64,000 bases of DNA, taken from the NCBI GenBank assembly GCA_006247105.1, contig CM016926.1, positions 2,170,001 through 2,234,000 on the forward strand, written 5' to 3'. The translations under genes were made by a program, and so were the position numbers. Under the pieces are notes generated by a model that was not told the DNA's origin, ran no database searches, and worked only from the letters and a program-made list of their open reading frames with translations. The DNA is from Giardia muris. Taxonomy: Eukaryota; Fornicata; Diplomonadida; Hexamitidae. Positions 1-9,090 of this stretch are shown here, in pieces; position 1 is the first letter of the stretch; each line of letters begins with the position of its first letter.

Positions 1-2
1 TA

Positions 3-1427
3 GATACAGATGCCATGCGTTGGGCCGAAGGACGCGCGATGCAACTACAGGATCAAACGACGCGGATAAAGAACAGGGCCGTGGAGGTCTTTAGAGGCGT
101 CTCGGACGTGTTGTTACAGGCCAGCGCCTGTCTGATAACCCACTCAAATATCCTTGAGGAGTGGGCCATATATAAGCAAACGGAGCCTGAGTGCATTCGG
201 AGGTTTGCACAAGCCATAGACCTACATAATGAATTATATAGTATCCTCTCGACTCGGGCCTTGATTGGAGACCAAATCGTCCAGATCGGCCCAGGGTATT
301 TGAGTCGCGAAGCACAGGCATATGTGGTTGTTGATGAGGACGAGGAGGAGGAGAGAGGCAAAGGGACTATTAGACGGCAAGGAGACCCATGTATCCCTTC
401 GTTGTTCGTAACTAGGCAGCTCTGCTCGACCAAGGTTATCGGATCCATCATCCTCTTCGTTGATTATCTGTCTTGTAACCTCACATTAGGACAAGCCAGG
501 ACCCGGATGCTTACCCTCATGGGACTGGTGCTCCAGCGCCTCTATGAGGCTGATACGCATCATACGACCGTCCCCCTCCTCTTTTCCGGACTCCAGGCCC
601 TTTTGGCCATGATAGATCTCATTCGATCCGCCACCTCAAATGACGCTCTTCAAGGTATCAAGGACATCTACTTACGCATCCTTGAGGACATCTATGACAT
701 TCCCATTCATGGCGACTCGGATCTCCTTGGCTCCTTATATCGAAAGGTCCTATTAAACCTGTTTTCCCCGGGACTCATCGTCGCCAGAAGGTCCCAGCTC
801 ATGTCCGATTGCATGAAGGAATTGGAGCGCGTGTACGTCGACATGGCCAGTGGCCCAGTGGTCTTAGCACGTCCCTCACTAGTAGCTGAGGACCATATGC
901 ACGTTTATGATGAGAATATGGTCCCGTTAGCCGTAGTGGAGAGTAGACGTCCTCAGGTACCAGAAGCAGCTACGGTAGCACCAACGGTAGCAGCTACCGC
1001 CACCGTCATCGCTTCTAACCCGCCATCCACTGACGATATCAAAAGCTCAGATGCTCATGACACTCTTACAAGCCTGTTGCCGACCACGGTGGGCGTCTTC
1101 ACAGCCGCCCATAACGCCTTGTTACAAGAGAACATGCCCGCACTCATAGCCAAGTTCGGCCTACAGAACGCCATCTTGGAGATGACTGCGCTTCTGAACT
1201 ACGATTATACGGAGGACCAAGTACGTGTACAGTGGGAGGAGCTTGAAGGAAAGACGGGGAAGACAGGAGCCTTCACCGAGGAAGAGGATGGAATCATCCG
1301 TGAAGCCTTTGCAACCATGCTTGATATCCGCCTTCTTTCAGTACGCCTGCATCGGTCCACTAATACCGTTCTGAAAAGGGCCGAAGACTTGGGGCTAATT
1401 GAGAGGAGACGAAAGACACGCTATTGA
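3..1427 (+). CDS. Unknown helical protein with C-terminal SANT/Myb-like segment, 5' end probably outside window
   Basis: The reading frame is open from base 3, and neither in-frame ATG (15 or 39) has the A-rich initiator seen at other genes here, so the protein probably begins upstream of the window. The visible 470 or so residues are mostly helical in character. They contain an acidic patch (DEDEEEE near residue 110) and an Ala/Thr/Val-rich linker near 315-340. The last 50 residues (FTEEEDGIIREAF, then RLHRSTNTVLKRAEDLGLIE) resemble a SANT/Myb helix-turn-helix ending in a basic tail. That pattern occurs in chromatin and replication-fork proteins such as Timeless/Tof1, but I cannot confirm the family. 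It ends convergently 6 bases from the next gene's stop. Confidence 0.75.
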   Translation, partial: DTDAMRWAEGRAMQLQDQTTRIKNRAVEVFRGVSDVLLQASACLITHSNILEEWAIYKQTEPECIRRFAQAIDLHNELYSILSTRALIGDQIVQIGPGYLSREAQAYVVVDEDEEEERGKGTIRRQGDPCIPSLFVTRQLCSTKVIGSIILFVDYLSCNLTLGQARTRMLTLMGLVLQRLYEADTHHTTVPLLFSGLQALLAMIDLIRSATSNDALQGIKDIYLRILEDIYDIPIHGDSDLLGSLYRKVLLNLFSPGLIVARRSQLMSDCMKELERVYVDMASGPVVLARPSLVAEDHMHVYDENMVPLAVVESRRPQVPEAATVAPTVAATATVIASNPPSTDDIKSSDAHDTLTSLLPTTVGVFTAAHNALLQENMPALIAKFGLQNAILEMTALLNYDYTEDQVRVQWEELEGKTGKTGAFTEEEDGIIREAFATMLDIRLLSVRLHRSTNTVLKRAEDLGLIERRRKTRY

Positions 1428-1433
1428 ACACAG

Positions 1434-2711
1434 TCAAAATGATACCTGTGTCTGGGTTGCGAGAAGTATTCTCTTCCTATATAGTTTCTTGTGGAAATGC
1501 TCGATGAGCTTGGAGATATCTTTTTCATCAGCAACCTTGAGGATAAGCATCCCTTCCCATGGCACTTGCTGTCTCAAAGATAGGCCACAGAAGGATACAT
1601 CAACCCGTGACTCAGGATCAACAAAGTCCATGTTCTCGGTTGGTGGAGTAGCAACAGAGATGCTTTCTATTGCCCCCTCAATGGTCCTCTCACACTCCTC
1701 CCAGATCTCGGCTACGATCTGCTCTATACGTTCCGTTTGACGATAGTCTTGGTCCTGGAGGGCGTTGAGAAGAACGATACACGAAGTGGAGGTGGAGGAA
1801 GAACCAGTCGTGTCAAATGTAGGAGCACGGGTATCAAGGCTAATATGTGTCATTTCTTCTATCCTCTTGATACAGTTCTGTAAGGTGCAAGCATATGGAG
1901 CAAGGCTTTCTCCTGATAAGTGATACAAGCCAAGACTCTTTTCACCATCTGGGAACGTCCTCAACAATTCATGTCTGAAGTCCAATGGGTTCTTGGTTGT
2001 GAGGATAACAATCGTCCCGAACCAACGTGCAGTAGCATGGCTACAGATGAGGAAGCAGTGGCCAAGATGTTCCAGGCGCTCCATCACCTCCTCGAGTAAA
2101 GTACGATAGTCTTCTATTGCCTTATTGCCCATAGTAGTGAGTAGGCGCGTGGAGTGGCTAAGACAGGCTGGAAAGAAGGCCTGAAGCCCCGTAACGATAT
2201 ACCCATTCAGGTCCTTCGATGAAGTACTAGTATGGAGCACTTGGTAGATTCTTTTGTTAGAAAAGCAAACATTATCAAGAACGTGTCCTAACGACGAAGA
2301 GTTCGAGAAGAGGGTGGGGAGAGTAAAGGGTGGAGAGGGAGAGGTGGTATTGTAGAGAGTACTTAGCCTTACCTCCTCTCTTGGTGCACTGAAGGAGAGT
2401 AATCGCACTTTGGTCCCACCAACTTGTATATCTGATGCCATTGATAATAGAGATTCATATAGCTGACGGCAGCAGCATTGTAGGTTCCCATTGGGTGGGA
2501 CTAATTCTAAGGTTGGCATTCCATTGCAATGGCCTTGATACTTCACCTTCTGTAATAAAGTCCGTATAATCTCCTCGGGCCCCATGCCCCGTGGCAAGCC
2601 ACAAAGACGTACCCTTAGACCCTCCACTAACCGCAGAGGATACCCTAACGCCGCCATCTCCTCCCCCGTAGTTATCCCCCAAAAGCTCGGTTCAAACACT
2701 CGTTGGACCAT
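1434..2711 (-). CDS. Unknown protein, possible divergent RRM near N-terminus
   Basis: A 425-aa frame starts at the ATG at 2711, which is preceded by agtaaaata, the A-rich initiator typical of this window. A longer reading to 2753 would need a TTG start. Residues about 30-105 have a beta-alpha-beta-like pattern opening with LRVRLCGLPRGMGPEEI and closing with IQVGGTKVRLLSF, which could be a divergent RNA-recognition motif, but the RNP1 signature is not obvious. The middle is Cys- and Ser-rich; the C-terminus has no recognisable domain. It lies convergently to the SANT-like gene with 6 bases between stops. I do not recognise a function. Confidence 0.7.
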   Translation of the reverse strand: MVQRVFEPSFWGITTGEEMAALGYPLRLVEGLRVRLCGLPRGMGPEEIIRTLLQKVKYQGHCNGMPTLELVPPNGNLQCCCRQLYESLLSMASDIQVGGTKVRLLSFSAPREEVRLSTLYNTTSPSPPFTLPTLFSNSSSLGHVLDNVCFSNKRIYQVLHTSTSSKDLNGYIVTGLQAFFPACLSHSTRLLTTMGNKAIEDYRTLLEEVMERLEHLGHCFLICSHATARWFGTIVILTTKNPLDFRHELLRTFPDGEKSLGLYHLSGESLAPYACTLQNCIKRIEEMTHISLDTRAPTFDTTGSSSTSTSCIVLLNALQDQDYRQTERIEQIVAEIWEECERTIEGAIESISVATPPTENMDFVDPESRVDVSFCGLSLRQQVPWEGMLILKVADEKDISKLIEHFHKKLYRKRILLATQTQVSF

Positions 2712-2788
2712 TATTTTACTCTCCTCGGTCCCTCTTTCAATCCTCTTGAGCAACTACTGGTTAGAGATCAGGGATTATGAACCAAGAG

Positions 2789-3106
2789 TCATGAATCGTC
2801 CTTCTTTGAAGCTTCCTTCTTTAAGGCGGCCGTGCTCCCGTCTAGGCGGCCGAGGCGCTCCACAGTGTAACGGTCCTGCTCGTAGCGGACCAGCGCCGTC
2901 CACTTCTCGCTGTTCGTCAACTGGATCTGCAACTCGGACCTATAAGTCTGCTGAACGTGACGACGCGCAGATAGGACTCGGGCGAGCCGAGCCCGCGTGT
3001 TCGTTAGGCGAATCGCCTCAATGACCGCGTCGACACACAGGGGGTTGACGCTCTTCGGGTCCTGGTCCGCCCAACCACCGACAATATCAATGCGGCGCAC
3101 CGGCAT
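2789..3106 (-). CDS. Small cystatin-like protein (putative cysteine protease inhibitor)
   Basis: This is a 105-aa protein starting at the ATG at 3106, directly behind gagcacaaaaaa. An upstream in-frame ATG would push the start into the neighbouring kinase gene. The layout resembles a stefin/phytocystatin: an N-terminal IVGGW (compare the GGW of plant cystatins), a helix with AVIEAIRLTN, then a strand RVLSARRHVQQTYRSELQI in the place of the QVVAG-containing hairpin, and EKWTALVRYEQDRYTVERL as the following strand. The central QxVxG is not conserved (HVQQT instead), so inhibition of papain-type proteases is uncertain. The C-terminus is Lys/Ser/Asp-rich and there is no signal peptide. Cystatin fold is an inference from pattern alone. 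Confidence 0.6.
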   Translation of the reverse strand: MPVRRIDIVGGWADQDPKSVNPLCVDAVIEAIRLTNTRARLARVLSARRHVQQTYRSELQIQLTNSEKWTALVRYEQDRYTVERLGRLDGSTAALKKEASKKDDS

Positions 3107-3131
3107 TTTTTTGTGCTCTAAAAAGCTATCC
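3107..3131. promoter_or_regulatory. 25-base bidirectional promoter between cystatin-like gene and NEK kinase
   Basis: Only 25 bases separate the two divergent start codons. The stretch is T-rich on one side (ttttttt, which is the A-rich initiator of the minus-strand gene) and holds ctctaaaaagctatcc before the plus-strand ATG. Giardia promoters are known to be short A/T-rich initiators with very short 5' leaders; that both genes start here is inferred. Confidence 0.6.
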
Positions 3132-5003
3132 ATGGATTCCCCACTGATGTCCGGGTACGAGAACCAGGGCCTCATCGGCCAGGGCGGCTTCGGGCGCGTC
3201 TATAAGGTCCGCGCACCTGACGGGCGGGTTCTCGCCTGTAAGGAGATCGAATACGGCCGCCTCTCCGATAAACACCGGCAGATCCAGGAGAACGAGCTCC
3301 AGCTCCTGACACAGCTCCAGCACCCCCACATCGTCAGCTTTTGCGACGTCGTCGACGACCGGCAGACCGAGACCTACTATATGATCATGGAGTTCTGTGA
3401 TCGTGGCGACCTTTCAGACCTCATCAAATACTATCGCAAGGCGCGCCGGTCAATCCCCGAGGAGGATATCTGGTGCTTCCTGGCGCAGCTTCTAGACGCC
3501 CTCGCCTATTGCCATAGTCCTTTCAAGAGCAACTGCAAGCTGGGAAAAGTCATCCACCGAGATATCAAGCCCGAGAACGTCCTTCGTCAGGGCGAGAAGA
3601 GCCTCAAATTCGCCGACTTTGGTATTTGCCGCGCCCTTGGGAATAATGTTCTGGCTTCCACAAACATCGGGACGACGTGCTATATGGCCCCCGAGCTCCT
3701 TCGTAATGCGCGCTATGACGAGAAGGTCGACATCTGGTCTCTCGGGTGCACCATTCACGAGCTGTGCACGAGACAGCGGCTCTTCGCCGGAAATGGGGAG
3801 GAGGCCATTCTACGGCAGATCGAGGACATTGAACGTCCGATCCGCCTTCAGAACTATAGCGAGGAGCTGAGTGACGTCATCACTGCGCTCCTGACAGTTG
3901 ACAGTAGCGAACGTCCTTCAGCGGCAGAGCTTTTGCATCATCCTCGTATCACAGAAGCAAAAGAAAAGTTTGCCGCCTATATTAAGAGCCTAGGAAAGCC
4001 GGAAAGCCCGGCTAAGCCACAACCACAGGCGAAGCCGATGGTTCAGTCTGTCTCCGTTGCATCTCCTTGTCCAGAGGTCCAAGGTTCTCTTAATGACAGT
4101 TTGAGCGTTGGCGCTATGGGTGTGCAGGACACCTTTTCAGGCCCTTCGGCCGTACCAACTCCTGACATGATGAAAGGTCCCTCGTCTTTGGCGGCCACTC
4201 CAATAGCTCAGCATTCCAAGACTATGGTCCCTGCCAGCTTCCAGGCAAGTAAGCTCAAGGATGACGTTGCTAAGTCATCTGTCCATAGAGGACCTGATGG
4301 AAATACAGATCTTATGGAAGCGGCACGTGTTGGGAACCTAGAGCTGGCGGCGAAGTATCACGATCAATCTCGGCGAAAGAACCAGGAGGGTCGGACGGCC
4401 CTCATGTTTGCGGCCATGAACGACCATCGAAAGGTTGTTAAATACCTTCTCAACGAGGAGGCGGGGTATGCAGCGCACAACGGAGATACCGCTCTCATCT
4501 TGGCAGCCGAACGCGGCCATGTCTCGATCGTCGACCTCCTGGTGCCCTTTGAGAGCTGCATGCAGACGAATGCTGGCTTTACGGCCCTCATGAAGGCGGC
4601 CATGGAGTGCCACATTCAGACCGTACGCTCTCTTCTCGAGAAGGAAGGGGGAAAGATCGACCAGCAAGGCCGCACTGCTCTGATGTACGTGGCGATGATG
4701 CAACACACCGACGAGAACATCGTGACCGCCCTCATGGAGAAGGAGGCCGGGAAGCAGGACGTCGATGGCTGCACGGCGCTCATCTACGCAGCCCGGCATA
4801 ATAACGTGGACGCGGCTCGCCACCTCGTGTGCAAGGAGTACTATATCTCGGATAAGGACGGGCGCACGGCGCTAACATACGCTAAAGAGCGGGGCCACAT
4901 CGATATCGAGGACATCCTCATCGAATTCGAGGAACTGGATCGACGACCGAAGGTCAAGGGCCTTCGACGCAAGTCCAGAGCCACCGGAAAAAGCCTCACG
5001 TGA
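3132..5003 (+). CDS. NEK-family serine/threonine kinase with C-terminal ankyrin repeats
   Basis: This is a 623-aa protein with start chosen at ATG 3132 (MDSPLMSGYEN) behind taaaaagctatcc; upstream codons overlap the divergent gene. The kinase domain covers residues about 10-280. The glycine loop GQGGFGRV is at 17-23, the ATP lysine in LACKEIEY near 37, HRDIKPEN with catalytic Asp at about 144, ADFGI with metal-binding Asp at about 162, and GTTCYMAPE after it. All key residues are present, so it should be active, unlike many Giardia NEKs. A Pro/Ser-rich linker (about 290-395) leads into some seven ankyrin repeats carrying the TALM/TALI motif to the C-terminus, ending in a basic tail. NEK kinases in Giardia are linked to flagella, disc and cell cycle; a specific role is not deducible. 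Confidence 0.93.
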   Translation: MDSPLMSGYENQGLIGQGGFGRVYKVRAPDGRVLACKEIEYGRLSDKHRQIQENELQLLTQLQHPHIVSFCDVVDDRQTETYYMIMEFCDRGDLSDLIKYYRKARRSIPEEDIWCFLAQLLDALAYCHSPFKSNCKLGKVIHRDIKPENVLRQGEKSLKFADFGICRALGNNVLASTNIGTTCYMAPELLRNARYDEKVDIWSLGCTIHELCTRQRLFAGNGEEAILRQIEDIERPIRLQNYSEELSDVITALLTVDSSERPSAAELLHHPRITEAKEKFAAYIKSLGKPESPAKPQPQAKPMVQSVSVASPCPEVQGSLNDSLSVGAMGVQDTFSGPSAVPTPDMMKGPSSLAATPIAQHSKTMVPASFQASKLKDDVAKSSVHRGPDGNTDLMEAARVGNLELAAKYHDQSRRKNQEGRTALMFAAMNDHRKVVKYLLNEEAGYAAHNGDTALILAAERGHVSIVDLLVPFESCMQTNAGFTALMKAAMECHIQTVRSLLEKEGGKIDQQGRTALMYVAMMQHTDENIVTALMEKEAGKQDVDGCTALIYAARHNNVDAARHLVCKEYYISDKDGRTALTYAKERGHIDIEDILIEFEELDRRPKVKGLRRKSRATGKSLT

Positions 5004-5061
5004 GGTATTAGGAGGGGAGAGGTAAATCACCACGACATAACCGAAACTTCACTCACTGCCA

Positions 5062-6234
5062 TCAGTCCTTCCCCTTGAGAATAGTGGCGCAAGCGGTCTG
5101 GCCACGAGCCACCGCATGATCATACGCGGAAAGACCGGCCTTGTCGCGGATTCCGGCCTCCTCCGTGACAAGCTGCTCCACGACTGCAACGTTACCGTTC
5201 ATCGCCGCATACATGAGCGCCGTGCAGCCGAACCTGTCCTGCTTTCGCAGATACTCCCTCATCTTGGCTGGCTGGATCCCCTGACTCTTAGCGGCAACGT
5301 ACATGAGGATGGTGCGCTCCGCTAGATCCTCCTGGGCCAGGCGGTTGAAGACGGACATCAGCTGCTCGGTCTTCTTTCGCTGGTTCACGGCTATAGTAAG
5401 ATTCTTAATCTGCCGCTTGTGCTCCTGGATGGCACTCATCCCTCCATCGGGGCCTTCGTAGTCACACAGGACGGCTGCGAGGTGCTTCCCCACCTCCCCC
5501 TCATTCTTCTCGGTAACAGCCGCCTTGAACCTATCGTGCTCATACATAATCGTGCCAGTCTTGGCAGACGGCTCCGGAACCGTCTTCTGCACCACCTTTG
5601 GCGTTGACCCCGAAGCGGGAGTGTGGGAAGACTGAGAACTGGTTCCTTCCACCGGCTTCCCAAGGTTAGCCCATCGTTCAGCAAGGCCTGGGTTGCGCCT
5701 GTAAATAGCTTTGGCCAGCCCAAAGACATCCTCCCCAAGAAAATTCCTGATAGTAGATTCGTCGGGATAGAGTAGCTGAGCAACCTCGAACTGATTGGCC
5801 TGGCATGCGATAAGAAGAGCAGACCAACCATCATAGTCCACCATACCCTTCTCGCGTTCCATGAGGATTCTGACCACCTCCTCTCGTCCGTTCGCGGCCC
5901 CATGCATCAGTGCCGTCCAACCCTGGGCATCTCTCTTCGTGCTCTCACATAAAGCCAACCTGCGGACACATTCGACGTGTCCGTAAATCGCCGCGTACAT
6001 GAGCGCAGTTTTCCCAGTGGCATCGACCATCGTATACTCGGCGTTCAGTCCCGCAATCTGGTCCGCAAACCCGCGTTGAGCGGCTATCATGAGAGCCGTC
6101 ATTCCTCGAGAAGTCTGGAGCCCTGCCTCGTCGCGCACCACTCCAGCACACGCAGCATCGTTGCGCGCAACGGAGAGCATCAACGCGGAGACGCCCCCTT
6201 CGATGTTCGATTCTCTCATCGCTGTAGAGGGCAT
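5062..6234 (-). CDS. Ankyrin-repeat protein (Giardia 'protein 21.1' type)
   Basis: This 390-aa protein starts at the ATG at 6234 behind ttaaaaaagagtt. Residues about 10-190 hold six ankyrin units recognisable by repeated GMTALMIAAQ, GKTALMYAA, GWTALMHGAA and similar motifs. A Ser/Thr/Pro-rich spacer (about 195-225) and a charged helical stretch (about 230-310) follow, then two more ankyrin units (CTALMYAAMNGN, AGLSAYDHAVARG). No catalytic domain is present. Such proteins are a large expanded family in Giardia and are presumed protein-binding scaffolds. It is convergent with the NEK-ankyrin gene (58 bases between stops), and the two repeat sets look alike, so a shared origin is possible. Confidence 0.88.
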   Translation of the reverse strand: MPSTAMRESNIEGGVSALMLSVARNDAACAGVVRDEAGLQTSRGMTALMIAAQRGFADQIAGLNAEYTMVDATGKTALMYAAIYGHVECVRRLALCESTKRDAQGWTALMHGAANGREEVVRILMEREKGMVDYDGWSALLIACQANQFEVAQLLYPDESTIRNFLGEDVFGLAKAIYRRNPGLAERWANLGKPVEGTSSQSSHTPASGSTPKVVQKTVPEPSAKTGTIMYEHDRFKAAVTEKNEGEVGKHLAAVLCDYEGPDGGMSAIQEHKRQIKNLTIAVNQRKKTEQLMSVFNRLAQEDLAERTILMYVAAKSQGIQPAKMREYLRKQDRFGCTALMYAAMNGNVAVVEQLVTEEAGIRDKAGLSAYDHAVARGQTACATILKGKD

Positions 6235-6428
6235 AACTCTTTTTTAATGGAATTGTCGTGGCCGTTCGCGTCTCGTACTCAACCGTGACCTCCGTTCTGG
6301 AGCTATCGGGGCGGGCGTGGCGTGGGACGGGCGAGGAGACTTGCGCCTGCACGACGAAGATCCGCTGTCTTTGATCACCGCGGGAGCGGTTTCAGCGGCA
6401 GGAACACCTTCATTGAAGTAGAAAGGAA
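6235..6428. promoter_or_regulatory. Divergent intergenic region, ankyrin gene / RFC subunit
   Basis: This 194-base spacer lies between two divergent starts. The left end carries a run of T (ctcttttttaa), which is the initiator of the minus-strand ankyrin gene. The right end carries tagaaaggaa directly before the RFC start. The GC-rich centre shows nothing I can name. Confidence 0.5.
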
Positions 6429-7460
6429 ATGGCGGCCCCTTGGACGGAGCGATACCGTCCTCGCCAGCTTGCGGCCATCCAGCACCAGGTCGCAGCCGTC
6501 TCGGCGGCTCAGCAATGTGTTGCCACGGGAGACCTTCCACACCTCCTTCTCTATGGCCCGGCGGGGACTGGGAAGACGTCTCTCGTTTATGCTCTCGCAC
6601 ACGAGCTCTTTGGGCCTCGCTTTTGGCGGTCCCGCCTCTTCGAGTTCAATGCTAGTGTCGATCGAAGGATCAATGCAGTTCGCGAGAAGATTAAGAGCAT
6701 TGCCCAAACGGTCATTGTGGCGCCTCCACCCGAGGTCCAGGAGACGTACCCCTGCCCCCCAATCCAAATCATCCTACTAGATGAGGCAGATGCTTTGACT
6801 AAGGAGTCTCAAGCCGCTCTTCGAAGGATAATGGAAGACTATTCGGAGAGCACCCGGTTCTGTATCATCTGCAACTATCCGAGCCAGCTAATCCCTCCAA
6901 TCGTCTCGAGGTGTGCACGCTTTGCCTTTTCAGCCCTGCCGTCGGATGCGATTGTATCTCGTCTCCAGACAATTTGTCAAGCAGAAGCACGAGCTTCGGG
7001 GAGTCTGGGTGAGCAGGCCACTGCGGCGTTGAGAGAGATCGCTCGTCTTTCCGCCGGAGATATGCGTGCTGCCATCACCCTATGTCAAACCGCGGTCCAG
7101 CACTGCCAAACCCTGGGAAAGACCCTCACCCCGGAGTGTGTACGTCTGCTCTCGGGTGCCATCCCACCAGATGTCGTCTCCGATTCCATTCGGATTATCT
7201 CCGATACTACGCTCATGCCAGCCGTCATGCTTGATAGATTAGATGCTACCATACTCAGACAAGGCTATCCTTCTCTCGAGCTTATTGCAGCCATCTGGAA
7301 ACGCCTCTGCTTCGAGGATCAGGTTCATGAAGATATCCGTTACGCGGTAGGTCTTGAATATCAACGCGCTGGACTTGCGACTGCTCGTCGCGCATGTGAT
7401 CGCGCCGTCCTCGAGCGCTTTGCTGTCGTCATGCACTCGAAGTATGCGCAATACGCGTGA
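6429..7460 (+). CDS. Replication factor C small subunit (RFC4-like clamp loader AAA+ ATPase)
   Basis: This 343-aa protein has the usual length for RFC small subunits. The RFC box I region opens the protein (PWTERYRPRQL), Walker A is LLYGPAGTGKTS (43-51), Walker B IILLDEADAL (about 114-123), sensor 1 FCIICNYPSQLIPP and the SRC arginine-finger motif IVSRCARF (about 160). The PCPP preceding Walker B and the FCIICNY string are closest to what I know of RFC4 (yeast Rfc2), but RFC2/RFC5 cannot be excluded. The complex loads PCNA on primer-template junctions in the nucleus. It is convergent with the following unknown gene, 21 bases apart. Confidence 0.92.
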   Translation: MAAPWTERYRPRQLAAIQHQVAAVSAAQQCVATGDLPHLLLYGPAGTGKTSLVYALAHELFGPRFWRSRLFEFNASVDRRINAVREKIKSIAQTVIVAPPPEVQETYPCPPIQIILLDEADALTKESQAALRRIMEDYSESTRFCIICNYPSQLIPPIVSRCARFAFSALPSDAIVSRLQTICQAEARASGSLGEQATAALREIARLSAGDMRAAITLCQTAVQHCQTLGKTLTPECVRLLSGAIPPDVVSDSIRIISDTTLMPAVMLDRLDATILRQGYPSLELIAAIWKRLCFEDQVHEDIRYAVGLEYQRAGLATARRACDRAVLERFAVVMHSKYAQYA

Positions 7461-7462
7461 GC

Positions 7463-7469
7463 GTTCACT
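7463..7469 (-). terminator. Poly(A) signal AGTGAAC for the 497-aa gene
   Basis: On the minus strand AGTGAAC lies 12 bases behind the stop at 7482 and matches the Giardia polyadenylation consensus AGTRAAY. It sits within three bases of the plus-strand RFC stop, so the two transcripts' 3' ends must overlap. Confidence 0.6.
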
Positions 7470-7481
7470 TCACACCCCAAG

Positions 7482-8975
7482 CTAACGCCCATCGGGCTCG
7501 AGGTTGACGGCCTTGATGACGAGGTCGACCTCTCGCATCCGTGGCCCCGGTAGCCCCATAGCCCAGTCCGCGGCGCACTCTGGCGTGTAGACCTTCCCAA
7601 CCTCCTTCTTGAGAGACTCTCGGAAGAGGGAGTCCTCACGCTGCTTGATGATCTCGTCGTTCATGACAGCCAGCTTGGTTGCGGCCTGCTGGGTCGTCTC
7701 CATGGGGACCGGGACGCCCTTAGGGACTGGAGGGGGCTTCGTATACTGCTCCTTCCACATCCTCCTGCATTCGATGCGGTCCTCTGCTGCCGACTGCTGG
7801 GCAAGCTCCGACATCGGGACATAGCTTCTACGCTGCGTCGTGCTGTTATCATACTTCAGCTGGCGTCCCGCACTCAAGTACTTCTCCACGTCATCCTCCG
7901 TGAGGTTACGGATGTATGGGGCGCCACCGGCTAGCCCCCATCGAAGTGAATCCGTCTTGGCGAACGTCTGATCGATCGGAGCGGTAATGGCCAAGGATTT
8001 CTGACCGTCAGGAACGTCCTTGGGGACGTACTGCGGCTTCATGCAACTAATCCCAAGCGTCCCTTCGGGGTCATTGGGATAGCCCGCGATCTTGTTGTCG
8101 TACGTGACTGTGAACTTCGAGCCGGAGTCTGTCTCGGACCAATAGACCTGAGCAAATGGCCCGACACCCGTCGTGGCCTTTCGGTTGAGAGTATAGTCGT
8201 TCTGGTGGGACGTAACATCCCACTGCTTCCGCCAGAGGGTATTGGCAGAGGCATCTGCCGCCTGGATGTAGGAGGTCTGCGAGAGCATCGAGCGCATGAA
8301 GTCGGGCTTCGGAGCCGTCGAGCCTGCCATGCGTGGCGGGACGTAAATGTACCCGCGCTTGATTGCGTACGCCAGCGAGGGATCACCGTCCTCGTCGTCT
8401 CCTGTCCCTTGCCGACCCTTCTTCGCCCTCCGACGAGTACCAGCAGACGCGGACTTGCTGAGCTTGTTCGGGAACGTGCCCTCGTCGCAGCCGACGCACG
8501 TTGGTGCCGTTGTCCGCGGGAAGGCGTTAATGATCTGGTTCTTCAAGGTAGTTGATAGGCCGCGTTGATGAGACATCGATCCGGCCGTCGTCCTCCCAAT
8601 GGCCTGCTGCCTGCTATACCCCCAGAGGGTGGGGCACGCCGAGGTATTCATAGGGCGCATCGTATTAGGAGTCCGTGTGACAGGTGGTAAATGTTCGATC
8701 TCGTTTGACGCGCCAGACACTCCGGCGTCTCCGACGGCCAGGGTGGGCTGGGTGTCATGGAGCGGACCCTGAGTGATAGCCATCGTAGCATTCGGAGTCT
8801 CATGAACGGTAGCGTCGTCTGTCGCCGCGAGACTTTTGGTGGCGCCCTGAGTGGCCCCGGGGTCTGACCCACAATACCGCCGTAGGTCGTTCGTAAGGTC
8901 CTGGAAGACCGCGCGTTCGTCGTACTTGGCATGCGACGCCCACCTTGCCGCCTTATCCGTGATGATGCTGCGCAT
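7482..8975 (-). CDS. Unknown protein, possibly axonemal
   Basis: This 497-aa protein starts at the ATG at 8975 behind aaaactaaaaaaac. No domain is recognised. The N-terminal half is Ser/Thr/Ala-rich and low in structure, with a basic patch GTRRRAKKGRQ and an acidic GDDEDGD. The middle is rich in Tyr/Pro/Asn/Gly strings (RGYIYVPPRM, PFAQVYWSETDSG, IAGYPNDPEGTLG). The C-terminal third is helical and charged (SELAQQSAAEDRIECRRMW). Short Tyr/Pro/Gly stretches without folded domains are common in microtubule-lumen and axoneme proteins. That, plus sharing a divergent promoter region with a CFAP74-like gene, makes a flagellar role plausible but unproven. Confidence 0.8.
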   Translation of the reverse strand: MRSIITDKAARWASHAKYDERAVFQDLTNDLRRYCGSDPGATQGATKSLAATDDATVHETPNATMAITQGPLHDTQPTLAVGDAGVSGASNEIEHLPPVTRTPNTMRPMNTSACPTLWGYSRQQAIGRTTAGSMSHQRGLSTTLKNQIINAFPRTTAPTCVGCDEGTFPNKLSKSASAGTRRRAKKGRQGTGDDEDGDPSLAYAIKRGYIYVPPRMAGSTAPKPDFMRSMLSQTSYIQAADASANTLWRKQWDVTSHQNDYTLNRKATTGVGPFAQVYWSETDSGSKFTVTYDNKIAGYPNDPEGTLGISCMKPQYVPKDVPDGQKSLAITAPIDQTFAKTDSLRWGLAGGAPYIRNLTEDDVEKYLSAGRQLKYDNSTTQRRSYVPMSELAQQSAAEDRIECRRMWKEQYTKPPPVPKGVPVPMETTQQAATKLAVMNDEIIKQREDSLFRESLKKEVGKVYTPECAADWAMGLPGPRMREVDLVIKAVNLEPDGR

Positions 8976-9090
8976 GTTTTTTTAGTTTTTGGCATCTCAG
9001 ATGCGAATCCCGAGGGGAGAATCTATCTTGGCATTGACACACCCAGTATCATGGTGGTTCGGTCTATGAAAGCATTTAAGAAAAAGCCCG
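8976..9090. promoter_or_regulatory. Divergent promoter region, 497-aa gene / CFAP74-like gene
   Basis: This 115-base spacer begins with ttttttagttttt (initiator of the minus-strand gene) and ends with tttaagaaaaagcccg before the plus-strand ATG. Nothing else stands out. Co-expression of the two genes is an inference from sharing the spacer. Confidence 0.5.
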
